From: Gibbula magus | Taxonomy: Eukaryota > Mollusca > Gastropoda > Trochida > Trochidae | Assembly (NCBI GenBank): GCA_936450465.1 | Contig: OW388289.1 | Location: forward strand, 69,376,420 to 69,440,419 | Direction of reading: 5' to 3' | Length of the DNA stretch: 64,000 nt | Part shown: in pieces, positions 35,459 to 48,290 of the stretch | Numbering within the stretch: position 1 is the stretch's first letter | Layout: each line of letters opens with the position of its first letter | Program-made: the position numbers and the translations under genes | Notes under the pieces: model-generated | What the model was told of the DNA's origin: nothing | The model's database searches: none | Seen by the model: only the letters and a program-made list of their open reading frames with translations

Positions 35459-36935
35459 TTTCATAAATGTTTCATGACAATATTCAACAAACACACCTCT
35501 ATTTCGGACCTTCTGGGTGTGAATACAAGATTGACTTAATAGTTTACCGATGATGCTTGTAAAACAATGATATATATACAGCCCGTTTGTGTTCGGTCAT
35601 CACCACATGGATGTTGTTAAGATACTTCTTAAGACGACATGTTATTGCACACAGAGTACGTTATTCATGGTTTCCCTCCTAGTTTAACTGATGTTCGCAA
35701 TTTTCACCGCAATTGCATTTGGTAGTCACAGCGGTGTTATTCGCCCTTTGCTGTCCCTCGACTTTATATTTTACTTATTTTGTTGATGGTAACTTCCATG
35801 TATATAAGGTGAAACTTGATATATATCTGATGTACATGTACCGGAACAGGCCTCATCTATTCAGATAGATACACTATTCTTGATGTTCACTTTTTATAAG
35901 ATATTTACACTTTTACATACAACTGACGTCTTCATTAACTTATGTTGACCGATTTTCATCATCTGAATGATTAGCCAGACAGAGCTATCACATTTTTCGG
36001 TGAACATGTTAAATCATTCTTACTGATCTTACAAGAAAATAAATAAGTTTCGTTCCTGACGTCATGTAGCTCTCCGGTCCAGACAAAGTAATGTGATTTT
36101 CTTCTCCTCCATTGAGTTATGAAAAGTGAACTATACTTTACTAGAAGCACTTCATAACAGTGTTGAAAGAGCTGGTGAGATCCCTATGTAAGCAGTTTAG
36201 GCTCTCATCCTGTTATGTTGTAAGTGCAAGTCTACTCAGTACAGTCATTGAGTACAAACGTCAGGGTAGCTAGGTTGAATAATTGAACATAACGTTTGTT
36301 CTATAAACAACAAATAATACATACACGATACATGTTGAGAACATATAAGCATGATGTTATGTGATCATTAGGCTTGGTGTTCGCAGTTCCTTACAAATCT
36401 GTCCAAACCCCTATGGAAATGGTGGCAATGTTCTTTGCAATAGATGACCGAGTCTTAAACGTCTGAGCCTTCAGCAGGTTTCATCCCAAGTCTCGAGTCC
36501 ATATACACAATTACTGTCTATTGTATCGACTTCCTCAGCCACCCAGGATGTACGGGTCAACTACTCTACACATACCCATCTTTTATTTGTTTATCAGGAA
36601 AACTCAAATAACCGACCCTTGAGTCTATAAATGAAAATATTAACCAATGAAATGACTTGGTTTGAGATGATAGAATTACGTGTAGACATCCGCAAACGTT
36701 CACTGATAGTAATCTTCCACGAAAAATACCACATTCTGAGGCAATTTCAAAACTCAGTAATAAATGCTCTAACGTTAATGTCGTCTGTGATGACATCAGT
36801 AAGTGTGCAAGACCTTTGCCCATCTGCACATTTATCGCACATCATTTGAAACATTTGGGGTGTAATGTCAGATGGAGGAATGCGACTTGATCAACAGATC
36901 TGTCGGTAGGCTAACAAAGATACGATTCCATAAGC
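35459..36935. other. Gene-free stretch
   Basis: AT-rich; overlapping frames at 36566-36829 (-) and 36631-36849 (+) mirror each other and show no domain. I see no repeat copies here. Confidence 0.45.
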
Positions 36936-37768
36936 TTAAAGAGCCATCACGGATGTTAGTATTTCAATTTTTTGGAAAATATACTTATAACGCCATTCGC
37001 CAGAGAAATCTTTTATCCACAACATGGCATATGTTAAATAATTTTCATATCACGACAATGTATTGCAATTTGGTTTCAAAAAGAAGTACCACTTCGACTA
37101 GCGCGCGCTAATGGTATCTGACGTATATAAACAGAATCCCCTTTTTTGCGTAATACATACTACACAAACAGCAAGCGCTTCCGAAGCGTGAAGGCTCGTC
37201 TCTAGCGCAAGTGGCCATAACAACCCATATGCTGCACGTGCTTCACGTGTCTCTCTTGCAAGTTACCCTTGTCACACATTACTGAATGTGACGATTGCTT
37301 TACAAACAATGTTTCTAAATGTCCTGAGAATATACAAATTATTTCCTGTTTAATGTTCTTTTAATTGAGATAAGACCAGCAATAAGACTCATTAATTATA
37401 AAATTCAAGAAAAATACCTAGTTGGGTAAAACAATTATTCCAATATCTGTAGCAAATACATAATTAAATGAAATAGTAAATAAATCACCGCCAAAAAAAA
37501 TATATTTCGATATCTTTCATTGCTCATATTTTTTATTATTCTTTCCTGTCTTTGTTTACTGTGATTGAGCTAGACCATAATGCTTTGCGCTTGAAAATAA
37601 TAGACTTGATCTATATTTAGACTGGAAAACACCTTTAGTAATTAATGCAATTTCTCGGCTTATTTTAAGTTGGAAAAAATTAGGGAAAAATTAAGTGAAT
37701 TTATTTCAAGGAGATAGATTTTTGGAAAAAAATTGATATTTTCATCAACATCCGTGATGGCTCTTTAA
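36936..37768. mobile_element. MITE with TTAA target duplication
   Basis: Element 36940-37764 (825 bp). The left end AGAGCCATCACGGATGTT is the exact reverse complement of the right end, and similarity continues inward (ATTTCAATTTTTTGGAAAA versus ATATCAATTTTTTTCCAAAA). TTAA flanks both sides (36936-36939, 37765-37768), which points to piggyBac-type transposition. Frame 36872-37111 runs across its left end and is not a gene. Its termini differ from those of the TTAA element at 4.7 kb, so it is a separate family. Confidence 0.75.
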
Positions 37769-39428
37769 CGGTCATCCTTCGTATCTTTGTAGATGTATCC
37801 GTATAATTTTAAGCAAACGTCAACCAAGATAAGGACGTTTAGTCAAAACGTAATGTCAACACTTGATACCAAGTGAATTGATGTGACGTGAACCAGATGT
37901 ATATTAACAAATCATTTCAAAGTATTCGTATCGCACTATACATACTTGATTCAGGAGAAGATACCGTGACTTATACTGGTGTGGTAGTTACCTATATGGT
38001 GTAGCTTATTGATTTCATACACAATTACATATAATAAATTATTTCATTTAATGTAATGTCCACTGTGACAGATAACATGATGCACTGACCACAGGACGCA
38101 TATAAATAAGCAAATATGCTATTAATGGAATCATTGGGATAGATCATAGTTTCTCATCCATATAATGTTTACGAATTTGACTTTCAAAAAGTAAATTTGA
38201 AGAGATTAGGAGAAGCCTGTATTGATTGAAATCAAACAATGCAAGGTTTGGCAGTATATTTGGAATGAAATTGACAAATAAATGAGTTTCAACTAAAAGG
38301 CGCCACGTGTGTTCTTATTTGAGAAATGATTAATAGTCTTATCCGACCTCCGAGAAACTGTGAGTCATCTCCTGTCTGTGGTGTAGTTGATGTCTTCTGT
38401 GAAAACAATCTGCGATCTAATTTATTCTCCATGGTTATAAAGAAATATTAAAATGTACGTGCCTCATGAAGTTGTTTAATCACCGCAGGAGAAATCGAAG
38501 TTGTTGTTGGTTTTTGTTTTTGTTTTGGGACTAATTACCTCCAATTGTTTTGTTATCAGACTTACTAAAACTCTACACATGCTTTTGATGTACATCAATC
38601 GATTCGATGAAAGTTATGGCTTTGACACATGGTTTTCCCAATTCACACTGGCAGGATCGTAGAGCGTATAGAGCCCTTCTCTTAATGGGTTAATGCATTT
38701 GAAACATTAATTAAAAAGGGGTGAAACGGTTCGCAACTACAGTACTAGAACCGCGGTATTGTGCTTTCGGTTCGGTACACAGTACATCAACGTGATTTTG
38801 GGGTATATCCCGAATATATATTCAACTTAATTAAGCAATTATGTATTATTAAATGTTGTCAGTTATAAGTTACAATCTTATTTTGGACCCTGAAAACCCG
38901 AGGATGCGACTATCAGGGTCTGAAACACTAGTTCAATATCCCACGAGAATGGTTTCTCTATATTATCATCCGTTTAAAAAAAGATACTTTGTGATCGCGT
39001 TATATTGAGGATCGCTGGTAAATAGAGTCGTTCATAAAATCCTTGTTTACAACCCGATATCCCGGTTTACAGATTTGGATCATGTTACAGTAGTACAATA
39101 TACAGTTTAATTTCCAGTTCGCTTCTGGTAACATGTATTTTTGTTATGTTTTCATTTTCATTCTAGTTCCGTTTTGTTAAACACCCTCTTGTCTCTTGGA
39201 TCTGTTTTAAATTGTGAAATAAACACGGTTTCACTGAAAATGAATCTGTATACTTGCAAAGAATCCGACAAATCAGACCCTGATGTTTGAGGATGCAATG
39301 TACAGTTAGCAATATAATAGTGTATATCATCAAATTTCACTAATTAGGTGTGAATCTTTGCTTAATAGACTGATGTTCATTATACGATATGATCAATTAA
39401 ATACAATAATGTTTACACTGTATGTGAT
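37769..39428. other. Gene-free stretch
   Basis: AT-rich; the only item of note is an R3 block at 38345-38412, the reverse complement of 40655-40718 (GACATCAACTACACCACAGA). Confidence 0.45.
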
Positions 39429-39523
39429 AACCAATATATACATTGCTACTCTCGTACATTCCACTACTATAGTACTACTATATAGTAGTGGAATGTAGCA
39501 ACAGATATTGGTTGGCCGTATAC
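39429..39523. repeat. Foldback inverted repeat
   Basis: ACATTCCACTACTATA (39456-39471) and its exact reverse complement (39481-39496) are separated by 9 bp. The similarity extends outward, with gaps, to AACCAATAT on the left and ATATTGGTT on the right. It may be a small foldback element. Confidence 0.7.
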
Positions 39524-42500
39524 TTGTACATGTTCATGTATATTGATATTGACAGGAGCGAGATCGATGTTGATGTAGTCAGTCATTCATCATATAAACT
39601 TGACTATATTTAATTTACCTTTAGTTCATCAATCGACCAAGACTCAATAGTCTACAATAAAGCACGTTCAACAACGACCACGATCGTTGCGCCTGTATTC
39701 CATCAATAGTAATTTCACTAAACTTACATATTACAGTTATACAGAATATCAGTCATAATCGATAAGCGACTCCTCGGTGGTGTGAACCGAGTAACTTAGC
39801 TGGTTTTACAGTTCTGGTCCGAATCAATTATACACTTCTCTTTACTATTGTTTGTGCGTGGTGGACGTTGTAATACACGCCCTTTGGCAACAGGAAATCA
39901 GATGGTAAATTAATAAACTGTGGATATCGATTAACCTTTAACTCATCGTGTTCTGATATAATTGTAGATAGCACGTTACTTCACGTTTAGATACACCCGC
40001 AAATGTCGTTGTGGCAAGTGTTTGATTGTAGAAACAGGGGTACTTGTGAGGTATTGACAAGTCGTTATATATTTGTCACATTAATGTACTGAACTAAGGT
40101 TGAATGACGAAAACAATATCTATTTTATGTATGGTCTTATTAATCAAGCCATTTATATAGTGAACCAATATAATACTACATTGCCACATAAAGTGACATT
40201 CTTACTTTCTACAATAACTTAAGATATTACATGTAGGTTATAATACAAATAAGTGTGTTACGAAAAGAGCTATGCCTTATGGGCGTAATTTGATGATTTA
40301 ACGTATATCAATTTCTGATTTGAATACACCTACAGTCACCAAGCACCTCCATCATAAAGACTAAAGATACCATAAGACACTAGTGTAACCTTAGTGTAAT
40401 TATAAAGAGACATAATAATCATGTATTAGAACCTTCCTTACTATTTATTGAATCAACTTATTTGTTGATGAAACATAAGCATCATCAATGTTAGTAATAG
40501 CAGAAAGTAATGAGTAAAGACAATGTTATTTGCTCGCCTTTGTAATAGCCACATGTATATCAATAGATTTCATATGTATTTTCATGTTCATGTTACTTTC
40601 GTCAAGTAAGTGAATGAAGATTAGATCATGTGTTTCTCTTTATTCAGCACATTGTTGTGACAGAAGACATCAACTACATCACAGACAGAAGATGACTCAC
40701 ACTTTCTGTTTTCTGAAGAGACTATAAATCAGGGCTCCAATTAGGACACATGTGGTTCCTGTTAGTGGCAACTCGTTTATTTGAAGGAGAAATGGTCATT
40801 ACGTACCTCCTGCAAAGACTCCAGCAACCTATTCTTATTACCTTTCTCTGACTTTTCTCAAAGGTCGTGACTTGTACAATGTGGACGACAAGTGTGGTTA
40901 TCAGTTTATGAATGCAGTCTTCTTCATTTTTATAGTGTGCAACGTTTCACATGGTCTGTATTCGTAAGCTTCACGATCGCTAATTATTCCAATTTTAAAT
41001 TACTTTCCATCATGTTATTGGGTTTTTAAAACACATTCGGGGGAAACATTTCGTCATCCATTACCACTGTTAATGCTTACTTTAGTCATTGATACGAACA
41101 TCGAATTGCATTGGGAATTATCTGGAATCGTACCTGCACTGGTAACTCAACCTGATAAACTTAACAATTTACACAGCATGTTTGATGTTGCAATTGCAAT
41201 TTGAACCTTTTAATTATTCCTATAATGATCAATCATAAATAGAACTATTCAATAAGAGGAAGAATCACACCATACGGTAAATAAAACCAGACAATTTTAA
41301 AAACAGTTCAGCAATTTACAACCAATGTGTTTCTCTTGACATATGTACATTCATGTCTCTTCACTTCTCTGTAATTATATTTCTACCATTTCTATATTGC
41401 TTTCCTATTACATGTATCTTGTAAATTCTGTCATTTTAATTTGTAAATACATTGGAGAAGGTTACCTAAGTTTGAAAACTTGTTCCTAATCCTTTTCCTC
41501 ATTGAATAAAATATGTGAAAATCAAATACAGTAAATACGTACCCACGGCTTTATGTCAATACACGCCCTAAATATGTATGCATGCTCTAATCGATTCTAA
41601 CGTGTGTTATTCTGATGGTAGCTGTTCTGCCCAGTCTTTGCATTTCAACACGTTCTCACCAAGTGGCATTGGTGTGTTATATAGGTTTACGATCCTTGTT
41701 CGCTTTCAAATAAGTTTGAAGACAAAAGAATCATTCGTCAAACAAGTTCTCACCATTCAGATATAATCGAAATGTGTTGCATTGATTATTGACTTACAGT
41801 GGGAAAATGTTGAAATGTTCGATTATAAACTGCATACATACATGTACCTAAGTTATAGATCAATGATCATCGATCTTTGTAAATATACATTCATAAACTT
41901 GGTTGGACGTCATGGACGTTATTGTAGGAAGACCGGCTACTGTACATTCCACATGTGAGTGGTTAATAATTATAATGATTAATTATTTTCATGAAGTGGG
42001 AATACCATCGATGACCTTTCGAAACAGCCACATAACATCTGTTTGACGACATTTCTATAATGACGTCAACAGGAAATAATTTATTTATTACCGAACTCAT
42101 GACATTGACGACAATACGCTAAAATCTACAATCAAACAAAGTTTTAACTGCTGGCCGCCCCTTGAACGCAACGTCATAGAAGAAACATCACCATGGCAAA
42201 GGGATATATTAAACGCAGATATGAGTTCCCTGGTAGGAAATAAAAATGGTAGTATGCACAGTTTGCGTACAGACATACATACACAGGTAAATATTGAGAG
42301 TACACGCGGAGTTGAAATAGGACAATTTAAAGTGAGGAAGAGTCTATTGCTTGTTATTGGAGAGTCACTTCAGCAATATTTTATTTTGTTCCGGCCTCAT
42401 GGCTCAGCCTGTCATGCTGAAACATAATATATATTATTACATTTTCCTGTAAAGATACAATATTTTATTAAATCAATTTCAGATACATTCTATATACCTA

Positions 42501-43870
42501 TGGCTATCACTTCGTTACATTCTCTGCTCTCGTGATCACCAAGTCCAATATATCAGCTCTTGGACGATTGAACGTTTTTTAGGAACTTGAACCACCAACA
42601 TTGTATCGTTGTATCTGATTGACTACTGTTTACTTCTCATACACGCGTTGCCACGCAACGGCAGTGGATACACAAATCCAAGAAAGGCTTGCATGCGCTT
42701 GCATTTGAAAAATAAACATTGTCGTAATTGAAATTGCACTAAATAAATAATATAATACAGGAATGAAATCTGAAAGTAAACAAAATGTTACCCAAACCGG
42801 ACAAATTTTAACAATTCAGCTGGAAAAAACATAGCCTATAAATACATCATTTAACACCATTGTACCTTCATGAACATTCTTGATCAAGATTAAGTCGGTC
42901 ACTATGTCATCCGAATAGTCTCGTGATGCAGATTAAACTTACCTCAAATTTGATTTCGATATCGACACCATAATACAGATGTCTATACAATGTACAATAG
43001 AGTGAGCTCCCTTTGCATTCGGAAATTCTCGCTGTTCTTCGGGGATTTATGACAGATTTCGAAACACGATCTTTTAATATAAGGGTTGTGTAATTCCTAC
43101 ACGGCAACGAATGACAATTCATTGCGGAATATAGTTCAATGTTAAATCATTGTTTTTTTAGAATGGAAATAGACATAATGCGTAACGGAATTATAACAAC
43201 CTCCATTAAATTAAATTTAAATCTATCATAATTCTGCTATATGCTTCTAATTTTCAAACACAGTATGTTTATCTCCTAATGATATATCTATTCATATTCT
43301 TTAACTTAAACAAGGTTGTCCTTGAAAGAAAGGTTGCCCTACAATTACAACAAGAGTGATCTAATTATATCCCAGATCGCGTTAATAACAAATCAACAAA
43401 CAATTCAACAATGTTTGGAAAGAGCACATTTCCATGTCTGCAGAATCAGTTGGTTGTGTCTTGTAATAAAGCACTAATCAAACTACTAGCCTTAGCGTCT
43501 CCAGTTTAATATCTATTACATACATATTTTTTTTTATTTATCGTTATAAATTATAGGCATTTAATATTGACGTATCTAACAGAGTTCTCCTTTATGGTAT
43601 TAATTATTAATTCAAAACCTAATGTATCTCCTAAACAGTACATTCAAACAGGGGATACTTTCTTCATGCAATTTATCACCGAAAAAGTAACATGGACAAA
43701 TGGTTATGTTTCTGGAAAATATTTGTGAGTATATTGTTAAACGCCACTTAGGCAATAATGCAGCGGTGAGATATATAGGTAAATTGACTTTTGTTGAAGA
43801 ATTGAAAAGCACAATAAAATGGCACGTAAAATCATATTATCATAAGGTTAATTAAATTCTGATTTAGAAA
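39524..43870. other. Gene-free stretch
   Basis: AT-rich, about 4.3 kb. R3 block at 40655-40718. Palindrome CGTTGCCACGCAACG at 42646-42660, close to the RFX X-box. Frames at 41578-41766, 42221-42427 (+), 42907-43122 and 43612-43812 (-) have no recognised domain. Confidence 0.45.
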
Positions 43871-44117
43871 CGTTTAACATGTATAATTCACCACATCTTT
43901 TACACATTTATTTTAGTGATTTCCGCATAACCAAAATTCAGGATGTCTTGTTAACCCGCCAGCATATGTTTTTTGTTTACCACAAACCTGCTGGGAAGAG
44001 GTTTTTCATATCCCCTACTTGGTCTTCAATATTAACTGCACTGAGTTTTTCCATATCAATAAACCTGATGAGGAGTTATTCCTTCTGACGTTTTAGTATC
44101 ACTTCATCTCCAGACAG

Positions 44118-44290
44118 AGATTAGTTCAACCCGTTTAGCCCGCATGTGTGAAACTAGGTAAAACTTTGTTGTATGCACATGCATAGGTAATCATCCCATC
44201 CAGTGGTAATGAGCATGACGTTTATCATGAAAAGAATTTTGGCACGAATTCTTACTTCAGACTATTTATGAACATGATGGTCTATGTCAT
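44118..44290 (+). repeat. Dispersed repeat family R4, copy B
   Basis: Matches 30280-30440 through AGATTAGTTCAACC, GTTGTATGCACATGCATAGG, TAATCATCCCATCCAGTGG and TTTGGCACGAATTCTTACTTC. A third, weaker copy is at 45080-45175 (CTACACATGTACAGGTAATC). Confidence 0.65.
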
Positions 44291-44341
44291 TACAATGACT
44301 GCAATTACACAAACATGGTACCCATTTAAGTGTTGTGTTAC

Positions 44342-44422
44342 ATCGCAATGCATAGCCACATGGCGTTGCGGGCTTTCTCCCTGCAATAATACCAGCAGCG
44401 GTGATATAAGTGAAATACTCCT
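44342..44422 (+). mobile_element. 5'-truncated SINE, head-on with the next copy
   Basis: Plus-strand SINE body (CGCAATGCATAGCCACATGG ... TAAGTGAAATACTCCT) without head and without the usual tail. It meets a minus-strand copy tail to tail, so the two form an inverted pair. Confidence 0.8.
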
Positions 44423-44688
44423 AAGGTGAGGTGAGTTGGGGTTTAAGAGTTTCAAGAGTATTTCACTTATATCGCGGCTGCTAGTATTATGGCAGGGAGA
44501 AAGCCCGCAACGCCATGTGGCTATGCATTGCGGTGAAACCTGCGAGCATCGGCTGGAACTAGCGAAACATGGGTGGCACTGCGCTGAAATTCAGTGTAGC
44601 ATTGCATCCAAACGTTACTGCGTGTAGAACAGTTCTCTACTGCAGACAAAGTTGCCGTGCCCCTGGCGGGATTCGAACCCCGGACCTC
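44423..44688 (-). mobile_element. SINE lacking the end of its tRNA head
   Basis: Minus-strand copy from AAGGTGAGGTGAGTTGGGG to the B box (GGGATTCGAACCCCGG at 44668-44683) and CCTC. The A-box side is missing, so reverse transcription stopped within the head. Part of the CGCCGC start is also lost. Confidence 0.85.
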
Positions 44689-45921
44689 AATAATTTATGA
44701 TGAGTGTACAAATTGGAGTTTCACTCTTTTGAAACGACATTTTGGATAAAACCAACGTTAAAGATGTGTTTGTATACAAACTGCGATCGAGTATGAAAAC
44801 TTCTCCTATCTCCTATATGTGTACAACGTTATCAATATTTATGTGACCATTCAATCTTGCATTTAATCTTATCAAGTGATACTTGGTCTACGTTTATCAA
44901 AACTATAATTCAGAGTTCAGTTCAGCCCATGAGCTTACAGTAGAGTAAAATATGAACACACGGAAAGCAGCAACCGACGCTAAATTTATATGTGGGAAAA
45001 TATCAATATTACCAATATAAGCATATCAAAACATCAATTTACCTAGCAACTGATGATTTCTGAAAATGTGTTTCACTTTCCTGGAGAGGTAAGATCAACC
45101 TGTTCAGTCAATATAGGTGAACATAGGTAAACACCTTGCTCTACACATGTACAGGTAATCATCTCATTCGGCATTTTCCTCCCACGTTACCTTTGGTAAA
45201 ACACGACGTTGACTAGCTCGAGCCAAATCCTTATTTCTATCACATACACACTAGTCTTGTAATGTGTGCGCCGCATGCTGGGGGAATTAAACCTTCCCGA
45301 CGGTTTCGAGGACAGACAGACAAGTTGGAAACAACGTCGCTTGTTACTCACCTGTAGTAGCTTGCAACAATTCGCTGTGCCCTCAACTAAATGCAAATAT
45401 ATAGGGACGATGCATTTGTGTGAAATGAACATTTGTTCCATTGGCATATTGATGGGCATATACTACATACTAAATCTTATTCCGAGTGATAAGTAGTTTG
45501 CGTGCAACCTTAAACAAGAATATATGATGATGGCAGTCTACTGTCGGGTGAAACTGCAGTCTCCACAAGACACACAGCAGTTACTGGATTTGAGTGGGAA
45601 GATTAAAGACGACAGAAAGGACAAAGTTATACTGAACATATTATGAAGAACAACGACAGTCATAGATGACACAGCAGGAATGCCGTTTGAAATAAATTGG
45701 ATCGAAACAAGTTGGATCAGGTTTCTTGTTAGTTGCAGGAGCGAGGCTCAAATGAAAAAAATATTTCATCATACCGGTAGAAATGCCATTCACCACGTGT
45801 GTAATAAAAATAGAATATCTCGTACGTCACATACGTGTCTTATCGCGTGGACCTGTGTCGCAACAGCGTAACCCCAAATTTCGATGATTGGATAACAATT
45901 AAATGACCTTTCAATTAGGGT

Positions 45922-46218
45922 AAGGTGAGGTGAGGCGAGTTGAGGTTTAACGCCACTTTCAAGAGAATTTCACTTATATGGCGGCTGCTAGTATTACGAC
46001 AGGGAGAAAGCCCACAACGCCATGTGGCTATGCATTGTGGTGAAACCTGCGAGCAACGGCTGGAACTACTCTAAAATTCAGTGTAGCATTGCACCCAAAC
46101 CTTACTGCGTGTAGAACAGTTCTCTACTGCAGACAAAGTTGTCGTGCCCCTGGCGGGATTCGAACCCCGGACCTCTTGATCCGAAGCCGAACTGCGCTAT
46201 CCCGCCCCACTGGGTAAG
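45922..46218 (-). mobile_element. SINE with GGGTAAG target duplication
   Basis: SINE at about 45925-46211 with tail, body and head (CCGAACTGCGCTATCCCGCC; an internal piece of the A-box region is deleted). GGGTAAG flanks both sides (45918-45924, 46212-46218). Confidence 0.85.
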
Positions 46219-46479
46219 ATGAAAGGGAACTACTTATGAATTCAAAACTAAGACAAAACATTTTCTTTTTACAACTTGTACTATATAAAGTCACAGTAAA
46301 TAGCTTTCGCTAGCCTTGACTCTTCTGTTCGGGCGGGCGAGTAGCTGTTGATTATTCTGAATGTTTACACTTAAACAATTACCTTGCACAACATAACATA
46401 TCACTTCATTTCCATTAACCGTTTTGGCCACTTTTACACTCTACTTTTGACTTATTCAACTAAAAAAACTCGTGATCTT

Positions 46480-46615
46480 CCTGTGGTATATGCATAGCCA
46501 CGTGGCGTTGCGGGCTTTCTCCCTGCCATAATACTAGCAGCCGCGATATAAGTGAAATACTCTTGAAAGCGGCGTTAAACCCCAATTCACCTCACCTCAC
46601 CTCCTGTGGTATATG
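46480..46615 (+). mobile_element. 5'-truncated SINE with 13-bp target duplication
   Basis: Plus-strand copy 46493-46602 (110 bp): second half of the body, GGCGTTAAAC and CACCTCACCTCACCTC tail. CCTGTGGTATATG is repeated exactly at 46480-46492 and 46603-46615. Confidence 0.92.
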
Positions 46616-46981
46616 AACTTGCTTACGCTCGGTCAGAACCGTCGAAACTCGTTTCGTATAATTTGCATCTAATGAGAACTGTAGCATTATATGTCTGTTG
46701 ACACCGGGGTATATTGATGTTTTATCTCATCGCCTGTGTAATGGAATAACTCAATAATTATTCACTGGATGCTTTTAATATTTGGCTGATATGTTCACCA
46801 CAGTGACCTTCATTGGAAGGTCACAGAGACACTTTGACAGATTAACGTAAGAACCGTGAACTTGATACTCTTCACATCGATGTAAGGTAGACGCAGGATT
46901 GAGTGAACTTGACATTATGGAGAAACTCACATTGTAACTTTATCAGCATGTGAACGTACATGTTAAGTGCGGCTATCACAT

Positions 46982-47247
46982 GAGGTGAGTTGCTGTTTAA
47001 CGCCGCTTTCAAGAGTATTTAACTTATATCGCGGCTGCAAGTATTATGGCAGGGAGAAAGCCCACAACGCCATGTGGCTATGCATCGGCTGGAACTAGCG
47101 AACCAGTGTAGCATTGCACCCAAAACCTTACTGCGTGTAGAACAGTTCTCTACTGCAGACAAAGTTGTCGTGCCCCTGGCGGGATTCGAACCCCGGGCCT
47201 CTTGATCCGAAACCGAACGCGCTAACAACTGCACTATCCCGCCCCCC
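46982..47247 (-). mobile_element. tRNA-headed SINE with internal deletion
   Basis: Minus-strand copy with tail, body and complete head (GGGATTCGAACCCCGGGCCT ... GCACTATCCCGCC). About 50 bp of the middle is missing (GCATCGGCTGGAACTAGCGA joined to CCAGTGTAGC). No clear target duplication. Confidence 0.85.
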
Positions 47248-47874
47248 AATATCTCAAGAAACAATCACATACTTTACACTAATGTTCTTCCATGTGAGAT
47301 GTAGGCCCCAGATTTTGCAGTCCTTTTCATTTATTTGTTAATTTGAAGGACTAATTTGCGGCGGGGTATCATCACCTTAGTGACAATTACTTGTTATCTC
47401 GGAACTGCTTTAGAATCAGTAATGTACGGCTATGGCTGTGCAGACCAACATTACTCATTTAAATGTTTAAATTCGGGCGTCAAAGAATTGTTGATGCTAA
47501 TGCGAATGTTTGTGAAATATGTTTTCGATGCACAAACGTATTGTTTTGATAGATGACTGTATACGTGTTAGCTACACGATGGTATGAATAATATATTGTC
47601 ATTAGGCTCATCGAACTATAAACTTGGAAATTAATTAAGCAGCACCCATGTTTTAAACAGCAAAATCGTTCCAATTTGAAAGAAAACAATATGTTTTAGG
47701 AAGATCAATCATTTAACAATGTTGAAACTAAAGGTCATTTTCAAATAACGGTTCACTGTCTTTTGGATAAGGTCTGCTACAATAATTTGGTATTTTGGTG
47801 TCAAAATCCAAATTCCATTAATTTATGAAATGAAATGAAAGTCAATATTTGTAGCTGTAATGTGAGAAGTGATA

Positions 47875-48290
47875 GTGAAGTGATTACACTTTACTGATTT
47901 TTTAAAAACAAAAGCCACTCGTTAAAGCACCTTCAACCTCACAAAATCATGAAACTGTCAATAAACTTGTCTAAATGAACAAATACGGTCGCTACCCACG
48001 GTATTGGCTTATCTAAAGCATGAAGAAGAAGTGTTTAATTAACAGATTGAACTCAAATAATCTCAAATTTATATACAAACCATATGGTTGCAGGCATTTT
48101 CTCAATAATCGTAAAAAAGGGAGCGGAAGTTTAATCTCTCTTTAGTTTTTTATCATGATAAAAGATGTTTTGGTGTGTGAACTTGGTATCAAACATGTTA
48201 CAATAAATCACCTAAAAAATTTGAAGTGTAGTTTCTCTTCTAGGACAATAGTTATTTAAGGTAAACATTCAGTACCTTCACATGTTCATA
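47875..48290 (+). repeat. Dispersed repeat family R5, copy B
   Basis: Second copy of the 430-bp segment at 35015-35458, 12.9 kb away. At copy A the left edge coincides with a SINE; here the similarity begins at GAAGTGATTACACTT, so that word is probably the pre-insertion target. Confidence 0.8.

Noticed and set aside
45187..45496. Overlapping frames on both strands, including MLGELNLPDGFEDRQTSW
   Set aside because: Looks protein-like at first sight, but no family is recognised, both strands are open, and there is no flanking exon or RT context.
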